Shown here one piece after another: positions 7,081 through 14,081 of a stretch of DNA of 31,538 bases. The notes below the pieces were generated by a model. The model worked only from the letters and a program-made list of their open reading frames with translations. It did no database searches and was not told the origin of the DNA. Source of the DNA: SOJZ01 sp964556565 (GTDB lineage Archaea; Thermoproteota; Bathyarchaeia; Bathyarchaeales; Bathyarchaeaceae); contig CAZKWF010000020.1 of assembly GCA_964556565.1 (NCBI GenBank), forward strand, positions 1-31,538, written 5' to 3'. Position numbers and translations under genes: made by a program. Positions within the stretch are counted from its first letter, which is position 1. Each line of letters starts with the position of its first letter.

Positions 7081-7206
7081 GATCAAGGAGGTGCGTGCAT
7101 TTGGAAAGGAAGTTTGGTTTGAGCTTACACTGATAGTTTTTGAGTATGCTTGCATTCTTGTTCAGAATTGTTATCGTATATTTGATGGACATTACTCATA
7201 TCTCAC

Positions 7207-7218
7207 GGTATAATATAT
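7207..7218 (+). promoter_or_regulatory. TATA box of the CARDB-protein gene
   Basis: GGTATAATATAT is a clear TATA element. The expected start about 25 bases on, near 7238, gives a leader of roughly 145 bases containing the hairpin at 7246-7282 and a short upstream frame. Confidence 0.5.
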
Positions 7219-7245
7219 CATACATAGGAATATACATTAATTATA

Positions 7246-7282
7246 GAGTTTTCTTTCTAAAGAAAGTAATAGAAAAAAACTC
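7246..7282 (+). other. leader hairpin (nested stems) ahead of the CARDB gene
   Basis: GAGTTTT (7246-7252) pairs with AAAACTC (7276-7282), and directly inside it CTTTC (7253-7257) pairs with GAAAG (7262-7266) around a TAAA loop. The result is a 12-bp stem interrupted by a 9-base bulge, close to the predicted 5' end of the mRNA. It may protect the 5' end or regulate translation. Confidence 0.5.
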
Positions 7283-7317
7283 CATATCACACTAAAGGCC
7301 ATGAATCGGAGAAGATT

Positions 7318-7386
7318 ATGGGAGTAAAATATTGTGAACAAGCATACAGCGCATTGATAAGCCAAATCATAAGTGATGAGACTTGA
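7318..7386 (+). CDS. possible 22-residue upstream ORF
   Basis: An ATG at 7318 with GGAG six bases upstream opens a 22-codon frame (GVKYCEQAYSALISQIISDE). Its stop TGA overlaps the TTG start of the next gene (TTGA). This spacing suggests translational coupling of a leader peptide to the CARDB protein. The peptide has no recognisable motif. Confidence 0.35.
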   Translation: MGVKYCEQAYSALISQIISDET

Positions 7387-9026
7387 GCGAAAAAAAATCT
7401 AGAATGAGCTTCTTGCTGATTTTCTTTTTGTGTCTGCTTATCGCGGCATATCAATTACCGTTGGCACATCTTTGGGTTGTATATGCTTCGAACTCATCTA
7501 GAGTGATTGACCTTTACACTCAGAAGGAGCCATATGATGGAAGGGGCCTAAGCCAGCCTAGTGATGCTTTTGCACCGCAAGATGAGGTATTCCTTTACGC
7601 TGAGGCAATGTATAATGTGGATCCTGTGGAGAACAGGCTTGTTGCTTTTGAGATTTATGGACCTATTAATTCAGTTCTTAATGTTACTTTGTCTAGGACG
7701 GGTACGACAAACGCTAGCGGCATAGCCAATGTAAATTTCAGGTTACCGTGGCCTGCTGAAGATGCTGAGACTGTTACGTTTGGAGTGTGGACTGTCTATG
7801 CCGTAGTAGAAATTGCTGGGGAAAGTGTCCAAGACACATTGACTTTTCGGGTTGGTTGGACTGTGGGTATTGCTTCGTTGGCGACTGTTAACGCGGATCT
7901 TCAGCCTCAAACTGGGTTTTCAAGGGAGACTTGTGTAGGCGTGGAGTTGTGGCTAAGAAACATTGCTATGTTGCCTAGAAAAGCGACGTTAACCGTTGTT
8001 ACTTATGACAATTTGAGCGTTCCAATTGGTAACGTTGCGTTGAACGATTTTGAGCTTGAACCTGGTGATACATACCTTTATTGTGTGTTGCCGATTCCCT
8101 TGTGGGCTGAGCTTGGTGGGGCGACACTGAAGGCGATGGCTTATACTGCACCGTTGGCTGATGGTGGTGTGGCTTACTGCCCAGAAATGGACACGGTGTT
8201 TTGGATCACATGGCGTGACGTGGCGGTCGTGAGTGTCATTCCTTCAGTGACAGCAGTGAGTGTTGGGGACTTGGTCAACGTGACTGTACGAGCAACTAAT
8301 GAGGGGTTTGAAATGGAGAGTTTTGATTTGGGTGTTTACTGCAATGAGATTTTAGTTGAAGAGTTGCCAGTTGTGGATGTGGCTCCAAGCGAGGAGCGAG
8401 AGTTTACTTTTGTTTGGAATACGTCAGGTTTGGCGGTGGGCAATTATATTGTGAGTGCAAATGCAAGTGTGATGCCTGGGGAAATTGACGTAGATGATAA
8501 TTTGCTTGTTGATGGTGTTATTATTGTGGGAATGCCTGCGCCCCCTCAGCCTGCATTTGCGTTTCCCATGGTGTTTCTGATCGTTTTGTTAGCTAGTGTA
8601 GGAGCAATGGTTTGCACGATGGTTTTAGCCTTTTGCTACAAAAAAGGGGAGATAGAGAAAGGGAGAGCCAGTTTATCATCCGGGTCACCTGTTGGTGGTT
8701 CTGGAGGAGGTGGGTTTTCGAAGCCAGATGAGAGAAGTGGTGGAAGTGCTTTGTCTTCAAGATTCTTGGTTGCGAAGCCAAAAGAGGCGAAGGTTTCCCA
8801 TGGTTATCGCAGATTGGAGGTTTCTTCTTTGAGGAACCCTTCTGTTTTGAGCCCCAGAGTTGAGTCTTTTTCCATGAAGCCCCGGGAGCGGAGCTCTCAG
8901 AAGCCTAAGGAGGAGAGCTCATCAAATCCTTCTTCTTCTGCTGTGGGTTCATCAAGGAATAGTGGCTCTTCTAGGCCCTTTGTTTTGGCGGTGGTTGATC
9001 TTTCGAGATTGAGGGAAAAGAAGTAG
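7383..9026 (+). CDS. exported CARDB-like protein with C-terminal membrane anchor
   Basis: The product has 547 residues from a TTG start; the ATG seven codons on (7404) is an alternative. A signal peptide (MSFLLIFFLCLLIAAYQL) spans residues 8-28. Residues 40-260 are beta-rich domains; residues 275-375 resemble a CARDB/Ig-like fold (VGDLVNVTVRATNEGFEMES, then a SEEREFTFVWNTSGLAVGNY strand pair and DVDDNLL). A membrane span lies at about 390-417 (FAFPMVFLIVLLASVGAMVC). The C-terminal 130 residues are a basic, serine/glycine-rich, probably disordered tail. The extracellular part probably binds other surface proteins or glycans, and the tail would be cytoplasmic. The leader carries a hairpin and a coupled short frame, suggesting post-transcriptional control. 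Confidence 0.8.
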   Translation: MSEKKSRMSFLLIFFLCLLIAAYQLPLAHLWVVYASNSSRVIDLYTQKEPYDGRGLSQPSDAFAPQDEVFLYAEAMYNVDPVENRLVAFEIYGPINSVLNVTLSRTGTTNASGIANVNFRLPWPAEDAETVTFGVWTVYAVVEIAGESVQDTLTFRVGWTVGIASLATVNADLQPQTGFSRETCVGVELWLRNIAMLPRKATLTVVTYDNLSVPIGNVALNDFELEPGDTYLYCVLPIPLWAELGGATLKAMAYTAPLADGGVAYCPEMDTVFWITWRDVAVVSVIPSVTAVSVGDLVNVTVRATNEGFEMESFDLGVYCNEILVEELPVVDVAPSEEREFTFVWNTSGLAVGNYIVSANASVMPGEIDVDDNLLVDGVIIVGMPAPPQPAFAFPMVFLIVLLASVGAMVCTMVLAFCYKKGEIEKGRASLSSGSPVGGSGGGGFSKPDERSGGSALSSRFLVAKPKEAKVSHGYRRLEVSSLRNPSVLSPRVESFSMKPRERSSQKPKEESSSNPSSSAVGSSRNSGSSRPFVLAVVDLSRLREKK

Positions 9027-9186
9027 CTGTTGTCTTGAGGATAAATTTTTAGATGTGCGCAGTTTCTCTCTTACCTCAAATATTGGCTTAGAACATTTTT
9101 CTATTATTATGTCAAGAAGCTTTGAATGTTAAGCCAAAAAAAGAATATAATCTTATAGAACAATTTTCTGAACGATTTCCTCAGAA

Positions 9187-9196
9187 ATTATTTAAA
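9187..9196 (+). promoter_or_regulatory. TATA box upstream of the 70-aa winged-helix gene
   Basis: ATTATTTAAA lies 47 bases before the ATG at 9243, predicting a start near 9215. GAGGAG follows at about 9223-9228, 14 bases before the ATG. Confidence 0.5.
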
Positions 9197-9242
9197 CGCT
9201 TACTGCTAATACATCATATTTGCGAGGAGTCCTTCTCAAAAG

Positions 9243-9455
9243 ATGTCTACAATTGACCAAGTTCTGGAATTACTAAGAGACGGAGATTGGCACAAGCTAA
9301 ACGAAATCGCAAAACAATCTGGGCTCCAACAACCAAAACTTGAAGCAATCGTAAACTTCTTAGCGGAATACGAATTCATTTACGTAGACAAGGAACAGCA
9401 GAAAGCGAAACTCACCCATTCAGTGGTCAAATTCCTCAAGAAATCCCGTGCATAA
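9243..9455 (+). CDS. small winged-helix DNA-binding protein (70 aa)
   Basis: The 70 residues form one winged helix: helix 1 TIDQVLELLRDGDW, helix 2 KLNEIAKQSGL, recognition helix QQPKLEAIVNFLAEYEFI and a wing YVDKEQQKAKLTHSVVKF. The length matches single-domain archaeal winged-helix proteins. It lies at the edge of the pilus region and converges with the Roadblock/pilin operon. It may be a transcription regulator of the neighbouring surface genes, but its target is not shown. Confidence 0.8.
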   Translation: MSTIDQVLELLRDGDWHKLNEIAKQSGLQQPKLEAIVNFLAEYEFIYVDKEQQKAKLTHSVVKFLKKSRA

Positions 9456-9509
9456 ACACCAAAGAATGGACTAGAAGAGATTGTAGCTCTCTGTAAACGC
9501 GAAGAAAAA

Positions 9510-9533
9510 CCTTTTTTCAGTTCCCGTTTTTCT
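9510..9533 (+). terminator. T-tract terminator after the 70-aa winged-helix gene
   Basis: Two T runs (six T at 9512-9517 and five T at 9527-9531) lie 55-75 bases after the stop codon, between two convergent genes. Confidence 0.45.
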
Positions 9534-9585
9534 GTGATTGGTGCTACGAGGAATAAAAAAGATGGTGGGTGATTGCAGTCGCCTT

Positions 9586-10017
9586 TTAAATTATGTTTAG
9601 GTCTTTGTATATTCTGTCTTGGTCTACGGTTTTGTCCATGAATATGCTCAGGCGGTTGTCACCGATTTTCAGGGTGAGTATTTTGACGTCTTTCCCCTCT
9701 AGTGTGGCTTTACTAATATTGCCTAGTTCAAACACGTTGGCCATGTTTTCTCCAGCTTCAAGGACTGTGGAGGATAGTACTGCATAGTCAATTATTTTGG
9801 TTGGGTCTTTGAGGTCTATTGACGCGGATTTTGGAGTTCTGAAGATGTAACCGACGATTCCTTCTCTGGTTTTTATGTTTTGTAGGTTTGCTTGTATGTT
9901 TCCGATGAGGCGTTGAGGTTTGAGTTTAGGAGACGTTGTGCTTTCCTTTATGGTGCTTTCTAGCTTGCTGGGCAGGTCTTCGATTTTTTCTTCTTGAGGT
10001 TTGGTTTTGCGTGGCAT
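9586..10017 (-). CDS. Roadblock/LC7-like protein, second of the pilin operon
   Basis: The product has 143 residues. A charged N-terminal tail (about 1-45, KTKPQEEKIEDLPSKLES) precedes a domain with the Roadblock/LC7 pattern: helix LIGNIQANLQNIKTREGIVG, strand YIFRTPKSASIDL, helix DYAVLSSTVLEAGENMANVF, then strands KATLEGKDVKILTLKIG and NRLSIFMDK. Roadblock domains dimerise and act as scaffolds or GTPase regulators. The start is taken at 10017, where AAGGAG sits six to seven bases upstream. The ATG at 10032 that overlaps the previous stop falls inside this ribosome binding site region. It is the last gene after the pilin, coiled-coil and Roadblock-barrel genes. The fold assignment is by pattern only. 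Confidence 0.6.
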   Translation of the reverse strand: MPRKTKPQEEKIEDLPSKLESTIKESTTSPKLKPQRLIGNIQANLQNIKTREGIVGYIFRTPKSASIDLKDPTKIIDYAVLSSTVLEAGENMANVFELGNISKATLEGKDVKILTLKIGDNRLSIFMDKTVDQDRIYKDLNII

Positions 10018-10028
10018 GATTATCTCCT

Positions 10029-10700
10029 TCATGGTTCTACAGGTTTGATTTTCACCGGCTCTCCTTTGTTCACGTCAAGCACTCTGCAGACTCTTTCGGG
10101 TATCCGTATGATTCCTTTTCCCTGCAGATCTGGGTCGTTTATTTCCTTCACTTTGCATCGGGTTGTCTTTTCACCGGAGGTTTCGACTTCGATTTCGTTT
10201 ACGTTTTTTCCGTTGAAAAGTTTGGACCATTCTGTTAGAAGTGGAGGATCAACTTGTACTGTGTCGCCGGCGAAAAATCCGCTGAAAGTGTCAACGGTGA
10301 GTTGTTGTGGTTGTGTGGATTTGAGGGGGGCAGGGGTTATGCTCTCTAGCAGTTTCAGAACGGTTGGTACTATCACTTGTGTAACTGAGCGCAGGTTATT
10401 TGTATCTGCGTTTTGGGAGGTTGCGGTGGCTAGGTACATGTCGTTGATGCGTGAGATGTGTACCTTACCTTTGTCTCCGTCAACAGAAAAGTTATGTAGG
10501 CCTCCAATTGTGCCTGCTTTTTCCGCTACGTTTTGAAAAGAATTTAAGGCTTTTCTAATTGTGGCATCAGCGGTTTCGGTGTCTCCTGCGACGATTGTGC
10601 CGTCTTTTGTGAAGATGAAAGAGCTGTTGATGTTTGGGCATATGTTTCTGATTTCCATTAGTGTATTCCTTAGTGCTTCCGCGTACAAGTCTCTATTCAC
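10029..10700 (-). CDS. Roadblock/LC7 domain protein with C-terminal beta-barrel
   Basis: Residues 1-120 match Roadblock/LC7: helix LYAEALRNTLMEIRNICPNI, strand pair SFIFTKDGTIVAGD, helix TIRKALNSFQNVAEKAG, strands GLHNFSVDGDKGKVHISRIN and DMYLATATSQNADTNNLRSV. Residues 135-223 form a second domain ending KGIIRIPERVCRVLDVNKGE, reminiscent of an AbrB or Cdc48-N type barrel. Bacterial MglB, a Roadblock protein, is the GTPase-activating partner of MglA, which sets type IV pilus polarity. Here the gene lies in an operon headed by a pilin, but no small GTPase is visible in the window. The start is GTG at 10700 with AAGGAAG upstream, 23 bases after the coiled-coil gene. The first domain is fairly clear, the second tentative. 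Confidence 0.7.
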   Translation of the reverse strand: MNRDLYAEALRNTLMEIRNICPNINSSFIFTKDGTIVAGDTETADATIRKALNSFQNVAEKAGTIGGLHNFSVDGDKGKVHISRINDMYLATATSQNADTNNLRSVTQVIVPTVLKLLESITPAPLKSTQPQQLTVDTFSGFFAGDTVQVDPPLLTEWSKLFNGKNVNEIEVETSGEKTTRCKVKEINDPDLQGKGIIRIPERVCRVLDVNKGEPVKIKPVEP

Positions 10701-10723
10701 TATCGTTCACTTCCTTGACTGGC

Positions 10724-11149
10724 TCAGGAAACCTTAAGTAGAATTCTCTCTGGCACCCCGTCTTTTTCCAGCACTAGGTATTTGATTCCTTCAGTTTCTC
10801 CAATTTGGTCTAACCATTTTAAGGCTTCGCGAGATTTTTGTAGAAACACGAGTTTGTCCTGTTGGCTTCTGACCACTTCTTCGATGGCTGTTAGTTCGTG
10901 GAATGGGTTGGCGTCTAAGACTACGTTGAGGTCGCCGACTGTGATCTCTCCAAGGGAGTTCTTCTCTCCGGTTTTTCCGGCTAGTTTGAGGACTACTTCT
11001 CGTATCTTTTTCGACCTTTCAGCTAGCGTCCGTATTTCGTCTAGTTGGCGCAGGTATTCGCCCAATAGGCTCTTTGTGCTTGTTATTTCGTCGTCGATGG
11101 TTCTTGAGATGTCGACCGCTGACTCGTATTCTTTTAGTTCAACTACCAT
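10724..11149 (-). CDS. coiled-coil protein in the pilin/Roadblock operon (141 aa)
   Basis: Residues 1-60 are a long amphipathic helix (AVDISRTIDDEITSTKSLLG, then EYLRQLDEIRTLAERSKKIR). A central part contains GEITVGDLNVVLDANPFHEL and a second helix EEVVRSQQDKLVFLQKSREA. The end is a short beta hairpin, GIKYLVLEKDGVPERILLKV. No signal or membrane span is present. GGAGGT six to seven bases before the ATG at 11149 gives a strong start. It lies between the pilin and the Roadblock gene, so it may link the cytoplasmic Roadblock proteins to the pilus base, but that is inference. I do not recognise a family. Confidence 0.65.
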   Translation of the reverse strand: MVVELKEYESAVDISRTIDDEITSTKSLLGEYLRQLDEIRTLAERSKKIREVVLKLAGKTGEKNSLGEITVGDLNVVLDANPFHELTAIEEVVRSQQDKLVFLQKSREALKWLDQIGETEGIKYLVLEKDGVPERILLKVS

Positions 11150-11217
11150 ATGTATACCTCCAAAGATTATGGAAGAGAGGCTTAGTATTCCCTACCCCCA
11201 ATCTCAACATGGACGAC

Positions 11218-11652
11218 CTAGGCTTTGTTATTGCCGCCGGTGAAGTGGTCCGTGAACTTGTAGCCACTTGATGTTACGATTGAAATGTCGTAAGATGTCC
11301 CGTTTGTATATACAAAAGCTACGTTGGTGAATGTTGTGGTACCTGCTGCTGTCAGCTGTAGTGGTAGGTTAGTAGGTTGTGTCACTCCTGTTGTCCCATA
11401 ATTTACTTGAATCTGAGTTATTGTCAGATCTCTAGTTCCAGTATTATCGACTTTTATGGTGAATCCAGTATTGGGCCCCGTCCAAGTGAGGGTGTCAATC
11501 GTGAGTTCCTCTGTTCCCATCCATGTGAATGTTAGTGCTCCCATCCAGGCTGCAACTGCTATTGAAACCGCGACTGTCACTGCAATCAAGATGATCGCTG
11601 CAATCACTGGGCTTAACGCCTTTCTATTTCTCCACAATTTTTTCATTTTCAT
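11218..11652 (-). CDS. archaeal type IV pilin (class III signal peptide), first gene of the Roadblock operon
   Basis: The product is a 144-residue preprotein. A basic N-terminus (MKMKKLWRNRKA) is followed by LSPVIAAIILIAVTVAVSIA, the hallmark of archaeal pilins (Pilin_N/DUF1628 type). Processing by the archaeal prepilin peptidase is expected after RKA. The hydrophobic helix would anchor the subunit and then form the filament core. The head, from about residue 45, is threonine-rich beta sheet (TIDTLTWTGPNTGFTIKVDN) ending KFTDHFTGGNNKA. AAAGGAGGG eight bases before the ATG at 11652 sets the start, shortening a longer open frame by 13 codons. Its ribosome binding site is the strongest in the cluster, consistent with a major subunit. 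Confidence 0.92.
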   Translation of the reverse strand: MKMKKLWRNRKALSPVIAAIILIAVTVAVSIAVAAWMGALTFTWMGTEELTIDTLTWTGPNTGFTIKVDNTGTRDLTITQIQVNYGTTGVTQPTNLPLQLTAAGTTTFTNVAFVYTNGTSYDISIVTSSGYKFTDHFTGGNNKA

Positions 11653-11698
11653 TTTTTCCCTCCTTTGAGGTTCACTAGAAGGATAATGCAAGCATTAA

Positions 11699-11722
11699 CA
11701 TTTAAATCTTACGACTTAAGAC
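11699..11722 (-). promoter_or_regulatory. pilin promoter with palindromic CGTAAGA element
   Basis: On the minus strand GTCTTAAGTCGTAAGA is followed by TTTAAATG, a probable TATA box about 50 bases before the pilin start. The element contains a 5-bp-arm inverted repeat, TCTTA/TAAGA (11707-11721). A similar sequence occurs in the promoter of the pilus ATPase at 12411. Confidence 0.5.
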
Positions 11723-11781
11723 ATCATATTCTATAGAATCGGATACAGAACAATCATAGGCTTCCTAAACAAAAGCCTTGA

Positions 11782-12168
11782 CTATCGTGCAATCTCATCA
11801 AAAAACTCTAAAAGGAGCTTCGCCACTCTCTCACCGAACTCGGTAATCACGTAGTACTTCTTCAACGGATCAATGGGCACACTCTTAGCCAACCCCAAAT
11901 CCTCAATCTCCATCATCCTAGATCGAAATGTACCATCACTAAGCGTCAGACCATGCTCTCGCATAAACCCCTTCGCATTCTTCCACCGGCCCTTCTCAAG
12001 ATGCAAAAGCAGGATACAATCGATCGCGTGATCCTTCTCCAGCATGGCTTTAATTGCTGAAAGTCTTTTGTCGGTGAGTATGCGTTTAACCTTTTCTTCT
12101 GTCAATTTATCACCAAGCCTTTTCCTCAGCTTACAGTCTTCATTTAAGGCTATTCTGCTTTTAAGCAT
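11782..12168 (-). CDS. winged-helix regulator between pilin operon and pilus ATPase (128 aa)
   Basis: Residues 1-50 are basic and helical (LTEEKVKRILTDKRLSAIKA). Residues 50-115 form a winged helix: DCILLLHLEKGRWKNAKGFM, recognition region LSDGTFRSRMMEIEDLGLAK, wing KKYYVITEFGERVAKLLLEF. This resembles archaeal PadR/ArsR-like regulators without a clear effector domain. A TATA-like TATTTAAG lies about 27 bases before the ATG at 12168, so the transcript is probably leaderless. It sits between the pilin operon and the ATPase, making it the best local candidate for controlling the pilus genes. Confidence 0.75.
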   Translation of the reverse strand: MLKSRIALNEDCKLRKRLGDKLTEEKVKRILTDKRLSAIKAMLEKDHAIDCILLLHLEKGRWKNAKGFMREHGLTLSDGTFRSRMMEIEDLGLAKSVPIDPLKKYYVITEFGERVAKLLLEFFDEIAR

Positions 12169-12209
12169 TTAACCTATATTACGATTCCTTAAATAATACT
12201 CATTACACA

Positions 12210-12320
12210 ATGCTTGAGACTACTATACCGCCCCTTTTCTTCTGGGAGACTGATAGGTTCTGCGACCCACATCCCTCTGGTTGTAAGTGCCCTTTAACAT
12301 GCCTGCAAATTCCTGGTTAA
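12210..12320 (+). CDS. possible leaderless 36-residue four-cysteine protein
   Basis: An ATG at 12210 lies about 20-25 bases after a TATA-like CTTAAATAAT (about 12188-12197), the spacing of a leaderless archaeal transcript. The 36 residues begin MLETTIPPLFFWETD and continue RFCDPHPSGCKCPLTCLQ. The four cysteines (C-x6-C-x-C-x3-C) within 13 residues suggest a metal-binding knuckle. The gene diverges from the winged-helix regulator and precedes the ATPase. No family is recognised. Coding status rests on promoter spacing and cysteine pattern. Confidence 0.42.
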   Translation: MLETTIPPLFFWETDRFCDPHPSGCKCPLTCLQIPG

Positions 12321-12397
12321 GAATGCTTTTCTTGTATCATCATATAGTAAGTTATGTATGAATTTTGCTTGTGATTATGGTTGATAGACCGCAGAGT

Positions 12398-12418
12398 TTT
12401 AATATACTTTCGTAAGAC
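12398..12418 (+). promoter_or_regulatory. promoter of the pilus ATPase operon with CGTAAGAC element
   Basis: TTTAATATAC (12398-12407) is followed by TTTCGTAAGAC. Transcription would start near 12430, placing GGAG (12457-12460) and the TTG start at 12468 in a short leader and ruling out translation from the longer open frame at 12381. Confidence 0.6.
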
Positions 12419-12467
12419 GCAAGATTTAATACATTGCTCAGAAAATACTACGTGTAGGAGAAGCACA

Positions 12468-14081
12468 TTGCAACGAATCAAACGACCTCTAACGAAATTG
12501 AAGAAATCTTTATCAAGACTAAAAATTTCTCCTAAATTTTGGAAAAGACGCAAAATAAGATACGTTCCCTCAGCTCCTCCAAAGGCCACTCCAAGAGGTT
12601 ACACAGTTGTTGAACGATATCCACTCCATGAACCATTTGTACACGTGGTCATCGTGCAAAACCCGTCAACAGGCGAATACAAATATATTCTAGACGAACT
12701 TCAACTCGACGCTCTTGAACAAAGCGTCTACAATCAAATATTGGAGATTCTACTTGCTGAAATTCAATCGCCAAAAGAAGAAATCCGTGATCCCAGAGAA
12801 TTCTTCGACATAGAAGCAAAAAAAATTGTTAACAAATACCGCATCAGTCTAGGATGGCTTCCCGAAGTTTCTTGGTCAAAGATCCTCTACCATGCTGAAC
12901 GCGACTTAGTTGGCTTTAGCAGAATCGACCCCTTGATGCGAGACCCAAACATTGAAGACATATCCTGTGATGGCGTTGAAAAGCCTGTCTACGTCTGGCA
13001 CAGAAAATACGAGAACATTGAAACAAACCTTGTTTTTAAAGAGGACGAAGAGGTCGACGACACGGTAGTCAAGCTTGTTCACATGACTGGAAAACACGTC
13101 AGCTCTGCCTTCCCAATAGTTGACGCCTCGCTCCCAGGCAAACACAGACTTGCAGTTTGTTACAGACGTGAGGTAACCCCATTCGGAACAGCTTTTACCA
13201 TCAGAAAGTTTCGGGAAGACCCGTACTCAATAATCGATTTAATCAATCTAGGAACATTTTCAGAAGAAATGGCCGCGTATTTATGGATGTGCCTAGAGAA
13301 CAGAGCCTCTGTAGTAGTGCTCGGGGGCACAGCTGCGGGAAAGACGACGGCGCTGAACAGTCTTGCTTGCTTGATTAAGCCTGGTAGTAAAATTGTCACA
13401 ATCGAAGAAACTGCTGAACTCAACCTACCGCATGAAAACTGGGTGTCACTTATTTCAAGAAGAAGCTACGGTCTTGGAACGAATCAAAGTGGTGAAGTCA
13501 CGCTTTTTGACTTGGTTAAGACAGCGATGAGGCATCGTCCAGACGTTTTGATTGTAGGAGAGATTCGTGGCAATGAAGCATACGTTTTGTTTCAAGCACT
13601 AGCAACTGGTCACGGCGGCATGTGTACGTTACACGCAGAAAACATCAACTCAGCTGTTAAACGTCTAACTCAAAGACCTCTGGACATAGCGCCAGCGTAC
13701 ATTCCCCTGATGAACATCGTTGCAACAGTTCAGAGGGTTCATCTACCGAAAGCCGGCGAATTGAAAGCCTACCGACGGATGATTTCCGTAGATGAAGTCG
13801 CTGACTATGAAGACTACAGAAAAACGTTCAAATGGAGACCGGGGAAAGACGACTACGATTCCTCACTGAAAAATGGAGCTATGCTTCCAGCCATATCAGA
13901 ACGCACTGGTACCAGCATAGAAGACTTAATCGAAGAGATACAACGTCGCGAAAATGTGTTACATTGGATGCGAGAACGAAACATGCGAAGCTACAAGGAT
14001 GTCGCAGCAATCATAACTGAGTATTATTCCAGACCCAAAGAATTTTACAAGAAAGAGGTGGAAGGCTCTGCCTTGGCTTGA
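12468..14081 (+). CDS. type IV pilus/archaellum-type secretion ATPase (GspE/VirB11/ArlI family)
   Basis: This is a 537-residue hexameric motor ATPase for pilus assembly. The N-terminal domain (about 1-180) contains the family segment YILYHAERDLVGFSRIDPLM-like, then NIEDISCDG. The RecA-like domain has Walker A GGTAAGKTT (286-294), the Asp-box region ETAELNLPHENWVSL, Walker B DVLIVGEIRG (359-368) and the His-box GHGGMCTLHAE. The TTG at 12468 is chosen because GGAG lies seven bases upstream and the TATA box lies between it and the longer frame start. It overlaps the start of the membrane platform gene. No ArlH, ArlG or ArlF genes are present, so this is a pilus rather than an archaellum system. 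Confidence 0.93.
   Translation: MQRIKRPLTKLKKSLSRLKISPKFWKRRKIRYVPSAPPKATPRGYTVVERYPLHEPFVHVVIVQNPSTGEYKYILDELQLDALEQSVYNQILEILLAEIQSPKEEIRDPREFFDIEAKKIVNKYRISLGWLPEVSWSKILYHAERDLVGFSRIDPLMRDPNIEDISCDGVEKPVYVWHRKYENIETNLVFKEDEEVDDTVVKLVHMTGKHVSSAFPIVDASLPGKHRLAVCYRREVTPFGTAFTIRKFREDPYSIIDLINLGTFSEEMAAYLWMCLENRASVVVLGGTAAGKTTALNSLACLIKPGSKIVTIEETAELNLPHENWVSLISRRSYGLGTNQSGEVTLFDLVKTAMRHRPDVLIVGEIRGNEAYVLFQALATGHGGMCTLHAENINSAVKRLTQRPLDIAPAYIPLMNIVATVQRVHLPKAGELKAYRRMISVDEVADYEDYRKTFKWRPGKDDYDSSLKNGAMLPAISERTGTSIEDLIEEIQRRENVLHWMRERNMRSYKDVAAIITEYYSRPKEFYKKEVEGSALA

Noticed and set aside
7253..7266. Transcription terminator at CTTTCTAAAGAAAG
   Set aside because: It lies downstream of a TATA box and is part of a longer leader stem; no T tract follows on the plus strand.
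10782..11243. 153-codon plus-strand frame across the coiled-coil gene
   Set aside because: It is serine-rich and exactly antisense to a gene with a strong GGAGGT start; a shadow.
12317..12589. 90-codon minus-strand frame over the ATPase promoter and start
   Set aside because: It is antisense to the ATPase N-terminus and promoter, and shows no recognisable pattern or ribosome binding site.
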